From NCBI GenBank assembly GCA_037969035.1, contig JBBKWU010000002.1, positions 1 through 64,000 of the forward strand: a stretch of DNA of 64,000 nucleotides, read 5' to 3'. This DNA comes from JBBKWU01 sp037969035 (GTDB taxonomy: Bacteria; Pseudomonadota; Alphaproteobacteria; Micavibrionales; Micavibrionaceae). A program made the position numbers and the translations under genes. The notes beneath the pieces are model-generated. The model saw only the letters and a program-made list of their open reading frames with translations. It searched no databases and was not told the origin of the DNA. Below, piece by piece: positions 1-7,272 of the stretch; positions within the stretch are counted from its first letter, which is position 1; every line of letters starts with the position of its first letter.

Positions 1-19
1 CAGCACCAATGGCCAACAT

Positions 20-59
20 AAAGGAAGGGGCTTTCGCCTACGCTCCAGCCCCTTCCTTT
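20..59. terminator. Hairpin terminator of an upstream gene
   Basis: A 13 bp perfect inverted repeat (arms 20-32 and 47-59, AAAGGAAGGGGCT and its complement) with a 14 base loop. It precedes the first gene by about 250 bases, so it probably ends a gene lying to the left of the window. No long T run follows. Confidence 0.6.
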
Positions 60-121
60 ATGCCACTACACCCGCAAAAGATTCACTTTAAAGGTGGACT
101 CAATAATGGGGGTTGACCAAC

Positions 122-308
122 TTTTATTTGCTGTTCGCGCTTTCCTTCTCCGTCATTGCGAGGAGCGCAAAGCAAACCGCAAGTTTGTTTGCAAATGAGC
201 GAAGCGAAATGAGAGCGACGCGGCAATCCAGCAAAAACATCCGCCCCAAACAATCCCCGTAAAATTATACGTGACGCCGCCGCGCAAAAATCATAAAATT
301 TTTCCATG
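122..308. repeat. Left direct repeat flanking the GIY-YIG gene (occupied copy)
   Basis: This stretch and 645-782 are copies of one another. Both run from TTTTATTTGCTGT through a family 1 element (here 151-231), a shared block reading CGTGACGCCGCCGCGCAAAA, and on to the start codon region ATGAAAC of the next gene. The left copy differs mainly by an extra 47 bases (168-214), which are a family 3 element sitting inside the family 1 element. Confidence 0.8.
168..214. repeat. Family 3 palindromic element nested in a family 1 element
   Basis: About 47 bases (core GCAAACCGCAAGTTTGTTTG plus GAGCGAAGCGAAAT) interrupt an otherwise standard family 1 element. The sister copy at 670-705 lacks it, giving a paired occupied and empty site within one window. 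Confidence 0.75.
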
Positions 309-596
309 AAACAACCTGCGGTTTACATCATGGCCAGCGCCCGCAACGGCACGCTTTACACGGGCGTCACATCGAACCTGCCGAAGCGCGTTTACGAGCA
401 TAAAAACGGTGCGACGGACGGCTTCACCGCGCAGCATCAATGCCATACGCTTGTTTATTACGCGCTGTTTGATGACATGGAAGCCGCTATTGCTGCGGAG
501 AAGCGTATCAAAAGCGGCAGCCGTAACAAAAAACTGGCATTGATCGAAAGCATGAATCCTGATTGGATGGATTTGTATGATGATATAACAGCGTAA
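306..596 (+). CDS. GIY-YIG nuclease family protein (UPF0213-like)
   Basis: A 96-residue single-domain protein. The N-terminus carries the GIY-YIG signature as VYIMAS followed by LYTGVT about ten residues later. An Arg in LPKRVYEH and the later Glu in EKRIKSGSRNKK fit the usual catalytic Arg and metal-binding Glu of this family. Small GIY-YIG proteins of this kind are widespread in bacteria and act on DNA, but their cellular role is poorly known. The gene is flanked by roughly 140-190 bp direct repeats (122-308 and 645-782), so gene plus one repeat may have been duplicated in or inserted as a unit. Its start codon lies at the end of the left repeat. The fold call is firm; the biological role is not. 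Confidence 0.85.
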   Translation: MKQPAVYIMASARNGTLYTGVTSNLPKRVYEHKNGATDGFTAQHQCHTLVYYALFDDMEAAIAAEKRIKSGSRNKKLALIESMNPDWMDLYDDITA

Positions 597-705
597 CTGG
601 ATTGCCGCGTCGGGCTTCGCCCTTCTCGCAATGACGGTGGTTTTTATTTGCTGTGCACACTCCCCTCTCCGTCATTGCGAGAAGCGGAGCGACGCGGCAA
701 TCCAG
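597..705. repeat. Family 1 palindromic repeat, two facing half elements
   Basis: CTGGATTGCCGCGTCGG at 597 and CGTCATTGCGAGAAGCG at 670 are the two half sites, separated by about 50 bases. The right half (670-705, an uninterrupted GAAGCGGAGCGACGCGGCA) is the empty-site counterpart of the element at 151-231. Confidence 0.8.
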
Positions 706-782
706 AAAAAACCTTCCCCCAAAGCAGCCCCGCAAAAATACGCGTGACGCCGCCGCGCAAAAATCATAGAATTCTCCCATGA
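645..782. repeat. Right direct repeat flanking the GIY-YIG gene (empty copy)
   Basis: Matches 122-308 apart from the missing 47-base family 3 insert and scattered substitutions. It ends in the start codon of the membrane protein gene at 779, just as the left copy ends in the start codon of the gene at 306. Confidence 0.8.
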
Positions 783-1195
783 AACCACTTCTTTCCTCCA
801 TATTCATTGCTTTCTCCGCCGGTGCTCTCGGTGGGCTCGCCAATGCATTTGCGGTTTGGGCGGCGGGAGTGCTTGCGATTACGGCTTATTTTGGCGTGGA
901 TATTCATCCGCCGCTCTCCCCCAACATGATTTACACCCGCATGATATGGGGCGGGATTTGGGGCGGGTTGTTCCTTGCTCCTTATATTTTCCGTGTGTGG
1001 CCTATTCGGTCGGCGGTTCTGAACGGGCTGTTGTTTTCGCTTGCCCCCTCTGCGGCGACGCTGTTTTACTTCATGCCGCATAGTGCCGCAGGGTGGCTCG
1101 GGCTTGATAGTGGCGCGTTGACGCCTGCGTTTGTGCTGATCTTTAATGCCATTTGGGGCGTTGTGGGCATGATCTCGTTCCGTTTGGCGAAATAA
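779..1195 (+). CDS. Small integral membrane protein, function unknown
   Basis: 138 residues, very hydrophobic, with about four membrane segments (roughly residues 5-32, 55-75, 82-105 and 115-135). Gly and Ala rich stretches such as GALGGLANAFAVW and MIWGGIWGGLFL suggest tight helix packing. I do not recognise a family with certainty; it resembles small conserved inner-membrane proteins of Proteobacteria. The start is the ATG at the end of the duplicated leader (645-782). It stands alone, with the next gene starting about 100 bases downstream. Confidence 0.7.
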   Translation: MKPLLSSIFIAFSAGALGGLANAFAVWAAGVLAITAYFGVDIHPPLSPNMIYTRMIWGGIWGGLFLAPYIFRVWPIRSAVLNGLLFSLAPSAATLFYFMPHSAAGWLGLDSGALTPAFVLIFNAIWGVVGMISFRLAK

Positions 1196-1302
1196 AAAAC
1201 CGCCTCACTCCGCGCCACAAACCCGTGCGAAACACCTGCGGGCTTAATCCCTTTCTAAATGTTTTTGTGATAGGCTCGTATGGTAAGGTTTGGAATCGAT
1301 TT

Positions 1303-1638
1303 ATGGATAAATTCAACGCAATGATCTACTTATTCCTCGCTGTGCTTTTCGCGCTGACGGGGGTGTTTCATATGCTGTATGTGAAGGGGCATATATTCGA
1401 GATGGCGCGGGAATCCTATATTATCGAGAGCGAAACCTCGACTTTGCTCGCCGCGATGCCCTACAAAGATCAGCACGAGTGCGAGGGCGCATCAGGGCTT
1501 GATTGCCTGTACGAGCAATGCGACTACGTCCCGATGGAAATTGACATCGACAAAGTCTGCGGCACAGACAACAAAGCATGGTTCCCGATTGTCGAGCAAA
1601 GCACCATCGACCGCAAAACCCCTCATACCCCGCATTAA
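1303..1638 (+). CDS. Hypothetical single-pass membrane protein
   Basis: 111 residues from the ATG at 1303. The reading frame is open upstream to 1153 but that part overlaps the preceding gene and has no protein-like character. One N-terminal membrane segment (residues 5-25, MIYLFLAVLFALTGVFHML) is followed by a soluble tail with paired cysteines (HECEGASGLDCLYEQCDY, then VCGTD), which suggests disulphides and a periplasmic tail. No family is recognised. An in-frame ATG six codons later is an alternative start. Confidence 0.6.
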   Translation: MDKFNAMIYLFLAVLFALTGVFHMLYVKGHIFEMARESYIIESETSTLLAAMPYKDQHECEGASGLDCLYEQCDYVPMEIDIDKVCGTDNKAWFPIVEQSTIDRKTPHTPH

Positions 1639-1759
1639 ATCATAATAAATCGTAATAAATCACATTTCCGCACGGCATTAACCATTTCCTTAAAATAAGT
1701 CTGTTATCAATGATGATAGAACGGTACAATTTTGATGAAATAAATGGAAATGACTATTA

Positions 1760-2083
1760 ATGCCTAAAGAAGACCGCAGAATAATTTTTGAATTCGACGA
1801 AGCGTATAAAGCCATTTATGCGATGTCTGTGCAACGTGAAATCAAAAAACCACCTGCGGGCATTATTACCTCTATCAAAGTGCATAGTGGCGATGACACC
1901 AAAATCATGGTGCATATTGAAAACCCGATGGACAATACCGATGCCTCTGTTGAGTACACGCGTGACTTTTTAGCCGCAGCTCTTATGCTGTATTGTCGCG
2001 GTTTGGGTATTCCCTTACCGAAGAATGCCTCTAAATCAGTTATGTTGAATGACGAGCGCATTGCGCTGCGCGTCCAAATCTAA
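1760..2083 (+). CDS. Conserved-looking hypothetical protein
   Basis: 107 residues, soluble, no signal peptide. It opens with an acidic and aromatic stretch (MPKEDRRIIFEFDEAYKAIY) and ends with a predicted strand (ERIALRVQI). No known domain is recognised. It is 23 bases upstream of the STAS-like gene on the same strand, so the two are probably co-transcribed. The rise in A+T before 1760 fits a promoter region. Confidence 0.6.
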   Translation: MPKEDRRIIFEFDEAYKAIYAMSVQREIKKPPAGIITSIKVHSGDDTKIMVHIENPMDNTDASVEYTRDFLAAALMLYCRGLGIPLPKNASKSVMLNDERIALRVQI

Positions 2084-2106
2084 ATAACCAAACCAAAGGA
2101 AACACT

Positions 2107-2505
2107 ATGTTTAAAGTAATCGAAGGCCTGCCCGATGATGTGCTCGGTATCGAAGCCAGCGGCACAATCACCCACGAAGATTACATCGAAAATATCATCC
2201 CGCATTTCGAAAGCATGTTCGATACCTACGGCGATATTAAAATTCTGTATGTGTTAGGCGATGACTTTAACGGCTACGAGCTTGCCGCGCTTTGGGATGA
2301 TGCGACCTACGGCATCAGACATTGGAGCAATATCAGCCACATCGCCATCGTGACCGACAACCAATGGCCACACGCGCTCATGACCATGTTCGCCCCGCTC
2401 TTCCCAGGTGAACTAAAAATGTACACCAAGAGCGGTTTAGAGCTGGCTAAAAAATGGATTTCCTCTGAGAGCAGCGTGAAGCCAAAAGCAAAAACAAAGT
2501 CATAA
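2107..2505 (+). CDS. STAS/SpoIIAA-like domain protein
   Basis: 132 residues. The pattern MFKVIEGLPDDVLGIEASGTITHEDY, then HFESMFDTYGDIKILYVL, matches the SpoIIAA-like (STAS/SEC14-type) small protein family that binds lipids or acts in anti-sigma-type networks. An amphipathic C-terminal part (ELKMYTKSGLELAKKWI) is typical of the family. The last residues are Lys rich. A good ribosome site (AAAGGAAAC) precedes the ATG. It follows the hypothetical gene at 1760, probably in one transcript. The exact partner or ligand cannot be told from sequence. Confidence 0.75.
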   Translation: MFKVIEGLPDDVLGIEASGTITHEDYIENIIPHFESMFDTYGDIKILYVLGDDFNGYELAALWDDATYGIRHWSNISHIAIVTDNQWPHALMTMFAPLFPGELKMYTKSGLELAKKWISSESSVKPKAKTKS

Positions 2506-2641
2506 CCTCCCGTCATTGCGAAGCGGATAAAAAGATCATCCTGTTTGATCATGCATATTTCTGGGACAGCTAAAAACATTGACATATTTATATTTCTAGG
2601 TTTTAATGCTGCCTTCACAGAAACTATACATGGGGGTTCTT

Positions 2642-3199
2642 ATGAACAAGATTATAAAAGCAGGAGCATTGGCAACTGCTCTTTCAGCAGTTGCCGTTAC
2701 AGCAGCATTTGCCCAAGACGATCATCATGAAGCAGAACAACCGACCATCTCACCTTATTTGCAAGACATGGCAAAACATACGTCCGCGCGAGAATTGGGC
2801 CGTCAAGACAACAATATTCGCAGCCTATGTGAAGAATTTAACAAGACTTTTGCTGCGCCATTAAACAGCATTCTTGGTTCCCGTCGTGAAGATTTTTCCG
2901 GTGTTTTTCAAGTTGATGAAACCCCGAACTATATTCTAGAAAATGGCGGAAAATATAAGTACGCATATACGGATAAAGAATGTTCAATAAAATTGGGTGA
3001 TAGAGAAATTGCTGAAATAGATGTTGGCGATGTTACTTTTTCACCAAAAGCTGACCAGGGAAAAAAGTTTACCTTGGAAGATCTTGGTATAGATATTTGG
3101 TATCATGTTCTAAGGGAGTTGTCTCCCTCTGAACAGCGTACTGTTGTCCGCAGATTTTATCCAGAAGTTGCAAAACCGGCGCTCACGCCTGGTAATTAA
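2642..3199 (+). CDS. Hypothetical secreted protein
   Basis: 185 residues from the ATG at 2642. It starts with a clear Sec signal peptide (MNKIIKAGALATALSAVAV, cleavage probably after AFA before QDD). The mature part is polar, with two cysteines (SLCEEF and KECSIK) that could pair in the periplasm. The frame is open 12 codons further upstream, but the signal peptide and the GGGGTTCTT spacing favour 2642. No domain is recognised. It stands alone and is followed by a family 1 repeat. Confidence 0.7.
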   Translation: MNKIIKAGALATALSAVAVTAAFAQDDHHEAEQPTISPYLQDMAKHTSARELGRQDNNIRSLCEEFNKTFAAPLNSILGSRREDFSGVFQVDETPNYILENGGKYKYAYTDKECSIKLGDREIAEIDVGDVTFSPKADQGKKFTLEDLGIDIWYHVLRELSPSEQRTVVRRFYPEVAKPALTPGN

Positions 3200-3215
3200 T
3201 AACTGTCCTTTAATT

Positions 3216-3283
3216 CCTCGCAATGACAGTGGTTTTTTCTCTGTCATTGCGAGGAAGCGCGAAACGCTGACGCGGCAATCCAG
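3216..3283. repeat. Family 1 palindromic repeat
   Basis: CCTCGCAATGAC and CTGTCATTGCGAGGAAGCG form facing arms, followed by GACGCGGCAATCCAG. It lies between the convergent genes ending at 3199 and 3331, where it could also act as a bidirectional terminator-like hairpin. Confidence 0.75.
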
Positions 3284-3330
3284 AGTCTTTGCTATACACC
3301 CGCCGATGACGACAAATCAATAACTGTGGT

Positions 3331-4212
3331 TTAAATGGCATCTCCCTCATCCGCCAACAACTCATACCAATCCCTTATCATGCCGGCTTTTTCGCGGCTG
3401 GGGTGGTTGAACGGGCGTTTTAGGTGGCCGATGAAATATTCGCGCACTAATTCTTGCCAAACGGCTTCGGGGTCTTTGCCTTGATGCTCGCAAAGCTTAT
3501 CAAACCATACTGTTCCCGCCGCAACATGGGTGATTTCATCGTCATGGATGGTTTTTAGCATATCAGCCGTCACATGATCTTCTTGTTTTTCCATCGCCAC
3601 CGCCATCGCAGGCGTAACATCCAAGCCCCGCGCCTCTAAAACCATGGGCACAATAGCAAGCCGTGCGGCGAAATCGTGCGCCGTACGCATCGACGATTCC
3701 CACAAGCCTTCATGGGCAGGTAAAGCACCGTAATGGCTCTCCAGCGTCTCTAAACGCCCCGCAATCATCAAAAAATGCTTGGCTTCGTCGTCGGCGACCT
3801 TCATCCAGTCATCGTAGAACGCCTTAGGGAGCGAAAACGCCCCCTCTTTAAGATGCGAACAATCCTCTGGATTGCTTCGCGGGCGCACATTCTCCTCCGC
3901 CAATTCCACAAACCGCCCCATCAAATCCCACGCCAGATCAATCGCGTTCAGCTCTATATGCGCCAACGCATGCAACAGCGCGATTTTGGATTTCAACGTG
4001 CCGCCTTTGCCGCGGTTGGGCATTTCCGATGTATGGCGTAATTCTGGCTTTTCAGGCCGCGCAGGTTTATCGGGCAGCACAGACGGCGCACCAACGCCGC
4101 TAAACGCCCCCGCCCGCCATGCCGTGGCATAAGCGCGTGATTTTTCTGCCTTTTCCCAAGGCGATACCGTGCCCAAAACATCTTGGGCGGCGCTAATGAT
4201 TGTCGGGGTCAT
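3331..4212 (-). CDS. DUF455 family ferritin-like protein
   Basis: 293 residues. It matches the DUF455 ferritin-like family: a helical core with repeated Glu and His metal ligands (HALAHIELNAIDLAWD, then DDEAKHFLMI, then HDDEITHVAAG). These are the E..H pairs expected for a di-iron four-helix bundle. The family is common in Proteobacteria; its reaction is not established and a link to tRNA modification enzymes of the MiaE type has been suggested by fold. The N-terminal 70 residues are Pro and Lys rich linker. It overlaps nothing and starts 10 bases downstream of the phosphatase gene stop, so the two minus-strand genes are probably one operon. Confidence 0.85.
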   Translation of the reverse strand: MTPTIISAAQDVLGTVSPWEKAEKSRAYATAWRAGAFSGVGAPSVLPDKPARPEKPELRHTSEMPNRGKGGTLKSKIALLHALAHIELNAIDLAWDLMGRFVELAEENVRPRSNPEDCSHLKEGAFSLPKAFYDDWMKVADDEAKHFLMIAGRLETLESHYGALPAHEGLWESSMRTAHDFAARLAIVPMVLEARGLDVTPAMAVAMEKQEDHVTADMLKTIHDDEITHVAAGTVWFDKLCEHQGKDPEAVWQELVREYFIGHLKRPFNHPSREKAGMIRDWYELLADEGDAI

Positions 4213-4222
4213 AATGGTTACG

Positions 4223-4705
4223 CTATTTTATGAATTTTGGAAGATTGGCCAAAAATTGCTCTCTATTTGCATTGATGCGGTTCATCGCATCATGGATAAA
4301 GGCTTCGGATTCTGCGGAATAATCATAAACATCGTGCATCTCTTCTGAAATACCTTCTGCAATCTCCAGATATAACGGCGCATCATAGCCAAAATTATCC
4401 TTGATGAAGGACTGGTGCGTACGATCCATCGCGATAATCAAATCCGCGCTATCCATTATTTCTTGTGTCAAAAGGCGTGATTGGTGCATTGATACGTCCA
4501 AACCAAGGGCGGTTGCCTGTGCTTTCACATCATCACGCACCATTTTCGCGGCGCGGCCTCTTGTGCCAGCAGACTCAAAAGCTAGCTTTAACGATGGTTT
4601 TGCGTCCTGCTCATGGGCGGCGCGTGAAGAAAATTCTGCGGTTAAGCTGCGGAATACATTTCCCGTGCAAACAAAAACTACTTTTTTAGGATCCTGTTCA
4701 GTCAT
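4223..4705 (-). CDS. Low molecular weight protein-tyrosine phosphatase family protein
   Basis: 160 residues. The N-terminal P-loop VFVCTGNVFRSLTAE gives the C-x5-R active site (CTGNVFR) after a beta strand, as in low molecular weight phosphatases and ArsC-type reductases. The distal acid loop is present as DVYDYS (usual DPY or DP). ADLIIAMDRTHQ fits the conserved family helix. The substrate is unknown; roles include dephosphorylation of tyrosine kinases or small metabolites. It is the first gene of a pair with the DUF455 gene. The start is the ATG at 4705; the A+T rich 200 bases before it look like a promoter region. Confidence 0.85.
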   Translation of the reverse strand: MTEQDPKKVVFVCTGNVFRSLTAEFSSRAAHEQDAKPSLKLAFESAGTRGRAAKMVRDDVKAQATALGLDVSMHQSRLLTQEIMDSADLIIAMDRTHQSFIKDNFGYDAPLYLEIAEGISEEMHDVYDYSAESEAFIHDAMNRINANREQFLANLPKFIK

Positions 4706-4917
4706 TTTTTTAGTGTCTTTCTTAAATTTAATGCATTTTTTTCAAATTATTTTTAGCACACCCTCACCCAAAAATCACGTTTCAAAAATTATCATTTAAA
4801 ATCAATGTATTACAAGCGCGCCAATCCATAAAATTTAGATAAAATTCAATCTATAATTAAATCCACCTTTACCCTGCCCCTATATATTGAACTTACGAAA
4901 CAAGAGGGAATAAGAAA

Positions 4918-5418
4918 TTGAGAAACGAATTTAACGCCATACAGCCACAAGAAGCAAAAGCACAGATCGCGGCGCAAATGATCGGCCTGCAACAGCAGAT
5001 TGAATCACTTGCACCAAATCCTGATGCGCCAAAAGGTATGTCGTTTAAAGCTGACGCAAGAGCCATCTCAGGTGACGACAACGACGCCATATTGGGAAGC
5101 CTTGTAGCAGAAGTTTTTTTTGGCGCTGCCTTGGGGGAGTTAGCAACTGCGATGAACGTACCGGAAGGTGTCCAACAAATGCAGTGGAATGATGCCATAG
5201 AAATATGTGACGAATTCTACACTGACCGGACAAACGGGAATAAATATACGATGGGTGTAAATGGAGACCTATCCGGTACGTTTTATCGTCGCTCTATCGC
5301 TGCTTATAATGATGACTTGCAAGACAGACAAAAACTGGAAGCGCATTATGGCCGCATGAGCGAAAAATTGGATCACATCGAGCGTAATAACGATTTTCCA
5401 ACACCAAAATTCCATTAA
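4918..5418 (+). CDS. Hypothetical protein with TTG start
   Basis: 166 residues starting at a TTG preceded by AAGAGGGAATAAGAAA, a good ribosome site at about 8 bases. The first 40 residues are Gln, Glu and Ala rich and probably helical (EAKAQIAAQMIGLQQQIESL). The middle holds a hydrophobic helix (LVAEVFFGAALGELATAM). The C-terminus is again helical and charged. No signal peptide and no recognised domain. It is transcribed divergently from the phosphatase gene. The 4706-4917 gap is A+T rich and holds the promoters of both. Confidence 0.6.
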   Translation: MRNEFNAIQPQEAKAQIAAQMIGLQQQIESLAPNPDAPKGMSFKADARAISGDDNDAILGSLVAEVFFGAALGELATAMNVPEGVQQMQWNDAIEICDEFYTDRTNGNKYTMGVNGDLSGTFYRRSIAAYNDDLQDRQKLEAHYGRMSEKLDHIERNNDFPTPKFH

Positions 5419-5458
5419 TTAGACCACACACACAAATTAACGGATTCACGACCTATGC

Positions 5459-5592
5459 ATCCTGTGTTAAAGTAAAATCAGAGCAAAGAGCGTTTTGCTT
5501 GAATTACGAACGAGGAGCGACGTGTACCAATGCGTACATAAGCGACGAGTGAGGCGGTTCAAGCGGAACGATCGACGCTCTGAACACAGGAT
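5459..5592 (+). promoter_or_regulatory. Folded 5' leader that would sequester the ribosome binding site of the next gene
   Basis: A nested set of inverted repeats: ATCCTGTGT (5459-5467) pairs with ACACAGGAT (5584-5592); TCAGAGC (5478-5484) pairs with GCTCTGA (5577-5583); CGTTTTGCTTGAA (5491-5503) pairs with TTCAAGCGGAACG (5558-5570) with two G-U pairs; a small inner hairpin TGTAC/GTACA lies at 5523-5537. The AGGA that serves the ATG at 5599 is in the 3' arm of the outermost stem. The order and nesting point to an RNA structure rather than a dispersed repeat, since no other copy is seen in the window. Confidence 0.6.
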
Positions 5593-5598
5593 TTTTTT

Positions 5599-6549
5599 AT
5601 GGACGGATTCAACGCTAGCTTACTCAGAGAAAAGTTTATTATCCGCGATGTCATGCCTGCTGACATTTCGGATGAGAAGCCCGTGATCGCGCTCAGCAAC
5701 CGTTTGAGAATGCCTTTGGTGTCTTCTGATGGGCGTGTTTACGAGGATTTTGTCGTCCGTGCTCAAAATATGCATACCTGCGCCCGCCTTGGTGCCAAAA
5801 TCGCGCAAGATTTCCAAGATTACGGCAGTATCATGGATCGAAAAAAACCGTTCGATTGGGAATTTGCCTATCTTTCCATCACCAAAGGCTACGAAGCCAA
5901 ATGGAACAAAGACCGTTGGGTCTCCGTGTATCACAAAGGCCGCGTCATATACGAAGGCGGCGAAGGTGAGCGTCACGCTTTCCTAGACATTATCGAGCAA
6001 TGCGACGCCCGCAACAAAGGCGACTACGCCAAAGCCGTGGCTGTTGCCGAAGATGCGTTCCGCCAAGCGGGGAAATCCGTCAATATCAAGCACGATTCAA
6101 ATGTCGCGCTCATCATGAATATCTCGGTGAAAGAGGGAAAATGCGGCATTATCCTGCGTGGTCCTAATAAAACCACCACCTTTAACTTTGTCGCCAAGAA
6201 AAAAGGCGGGCGCAACGTAAAAATATCACAATGCCTCAGCGTTTCTGCGGCATTTTTAGAAGGGATACAGCTCGCCTTCCGCGTCGGCATGACCAATATG
6301 AAGGTGCATTTCGAGCTCATCGACCCCCATAGCGACGAAGCCCACCAAGGCAACGATGCCAGCCAAAAGCTCGGCCGCCTCAACGGGGCCATCACACAGT
6401 TTGAAAATTTACTGGATGTAACATATCGCCCCGATCGCCCGAACCTATCGTTGATGATCGACAGCGCCGAAGAATTCGCCCGCAAAACCTTCGCCACCGA
6501 AATCCAACGCAAAATCGACAACGGCGAAGGCGATGGCTGGATTATTTAA
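5599..6549 (+). CDS. Hypothetical protein under a structured leader
   Basis: 316 residues, soluble, no signal peptide. A mixed alpha/beta sequence with basic patches in the second half (KKKGGRNVKISQC, RPDRPNLSLMIDSAEEFARKTF). No domain is recognised. Aromatic and charged motifs (KPFDWEFAYLSITKGYEAKWNKD) suggest a folded, non-secreted protein. The start is ATG 5599 with AGGA seven bases upstream, inside the folded leader 5459-5592, so translation may be regulated. It stands alone, followed by family 3 and family 1 repeats. Confidence 0.65.
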   Translation: MDGFNASLLREKFIIRDVMPADISDEKPVIALSNRLRMPLVSSDGRVYEDFVVRAQNMHTCARLGAKIAQDFQDYGSIMDRKKPFDWEFAYLSITKGYEAKWNKDRWVSVYHKGRVIYEGGEGERHAFLDIIEQCDARNKGDYAKAVAVAEDAFRQAGKSVNIKHDSNVALIMNISVKEGKCGIILRGPNKTTTFNFVAKKKGGRNVKISQCLSVSAAFLEGIQLAFRVGMTNMKVHFELIDPHSDEAHQGNDASQKLGRLNGAITQFENLLDVTYRPDRPNLSLMIDSAEEFARKTFATEIQRKIDNGEGDGWII

Positions 6550-6594
6550 CGCAAACAAACCATAGGTTTGTTTGCAAATGAGCGAAGCGAAATT
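6550..6594. repeat. Family 3 palindromic repeat
   Basis: GCAAACAAACCATAGGTTTG followed by TTTGCAAATGAGCGAAGCG directly after the stop codon of the preceding gene. Confidence 0.75.
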
Positions 6595-6626
6595 AATAAG
6601 CCACACAAAAAAAAACAGAAGGCCAC

Positions 6627-6717
6627 CGTCATTGCGAGGAATGAAATGACGAAGCAATCCAGTTAACGGTTTGTTTTGGATTGCCGCGTCAGCGTTACAC
6701 GCTTCCTCGCAATGACG
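6627..6717. repeat. Family 1 palindromic repeat
   Basis: CGTCATTGCGAGGAATG at 6627 and its inverted partner CTTCCTCGCAATGACG ending at 6717 enclose AAGCAATCCAG and TTGGATTGCCGCGTC. It lies between convergent genes. Confidence 0.8.
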
Positions 6718-6766
6718 AAGGGGGGATTTGCAATGAAAGCACTTAAATCAAAAGCAGCATTAAAAT

Positions 6767-7192
6767 TTATAACGTCTTCGCGTAAGTGATTTCGAATTGT
6801 TTTTTGCCATCGATTTCGGCATTCATTGGCACACGGCATAGCTCTTCATACCCCACGCGCTCGTAAAATCCTTCGCCCTGCCATGAGGGGGTGTTCAAAC
6901 GGATGCACGCGAGACCATTCACCCGCGCGAAATCTTCAACCGCGCTCATCAGTGCCGTACCAACGCCTTTGCCGCGCTCTTCAGGTTCGACAAACATAAG
7001 CTCTAGCTCGCCCTTGCCCCAGTTATGCGTCAAAATCGCTTGCCCAACGAGCTTACCATCCTCGGCCACAGCCATAAAATGGCGGCTCAGCGGATTATAA
7101 TCTGGTGCGCCTTTTTCACGTGTTTGCGCGGATAGTTTGCCGCCGACACGTTCAAAATCTATTTCAAGTGCACCTCTATCAAAAATTGGCAT
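6767..7192 (-). CDS. GNAT family N-acetyltransferase
   Basis: 141 residues, the usual single GNAT domain length. Motif A is present as LMFVEPEERGKGVGTALM, with the R-G-x-G-V-G pyrophosphate loop for acetyl-CoA, followed by VEDFARVNGLACIRLNT and the typical GFYERVGYEE. The substrate cannot be assigned; such proteins acetylate amines on small molecules or protein N-termini. It follows acnA on the same strand with an 80 base gap containing an inverted repeat (7201-7245), so it may be separately transcribed. Confidence 0.85.
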   Translation of the reverse strand: MPIFDRGALEIDFERVGGKLSAQTREKGAPDYNPLSRHFMAVAEDGKLVGQAILTHNWGKGELELMFVEPEERGKGVGTALMSAVEDFARVNGLACIRLNTPSWQGEGFYERVGYEELCRVPMNAEIDGKKQFEITYAKTL

Positions 7193-7200
7193 AAAGAAAT

Positions 7201-7245
7201 CCCCCTGTTGTTTTTTTATATGTCTATAAACGACAAAACAGGGGG
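7201..7245. terminator. Inverted repeat between acnA and the GNAT gene
   Basis: Perfect 9 bp arms CCCCCTGTT (7201-7209) and AACAGGGGG (7237-7245). It is downstream of acnA on the minus strand and overlaps the leader of the acetyltransferase gene. The poor T run makes it a weak or attenuating terminator at best. Confidence 0.45.
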
Positions 7246-7272
7246 ATATGTCAATAATTTATGCGTGGCGTT

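Noticed and set aside
83..307. Minus-strand open frame over the left flank of the GIY-YIG gene, similar to one at 508-843
   Set aside because: Its similarity comes from the duplicated repeat block, not from a protein; it contains the family 1 and family 3 elements and has no ribosome site.
1153..1302. N-terminal extension of the gene at 1303
   Set aside because: It overlaps the preceding gene in another frame and lacks protein-like composition; the ATG at 1303 opens a membrane segment.
5459..5592. Integron attC-like site
   Set aside because: The nested stems at first suggest attC, but the conserved core sites are missing and there is no integrase or cassette array; the overlap with the ribosome site favours a leader.
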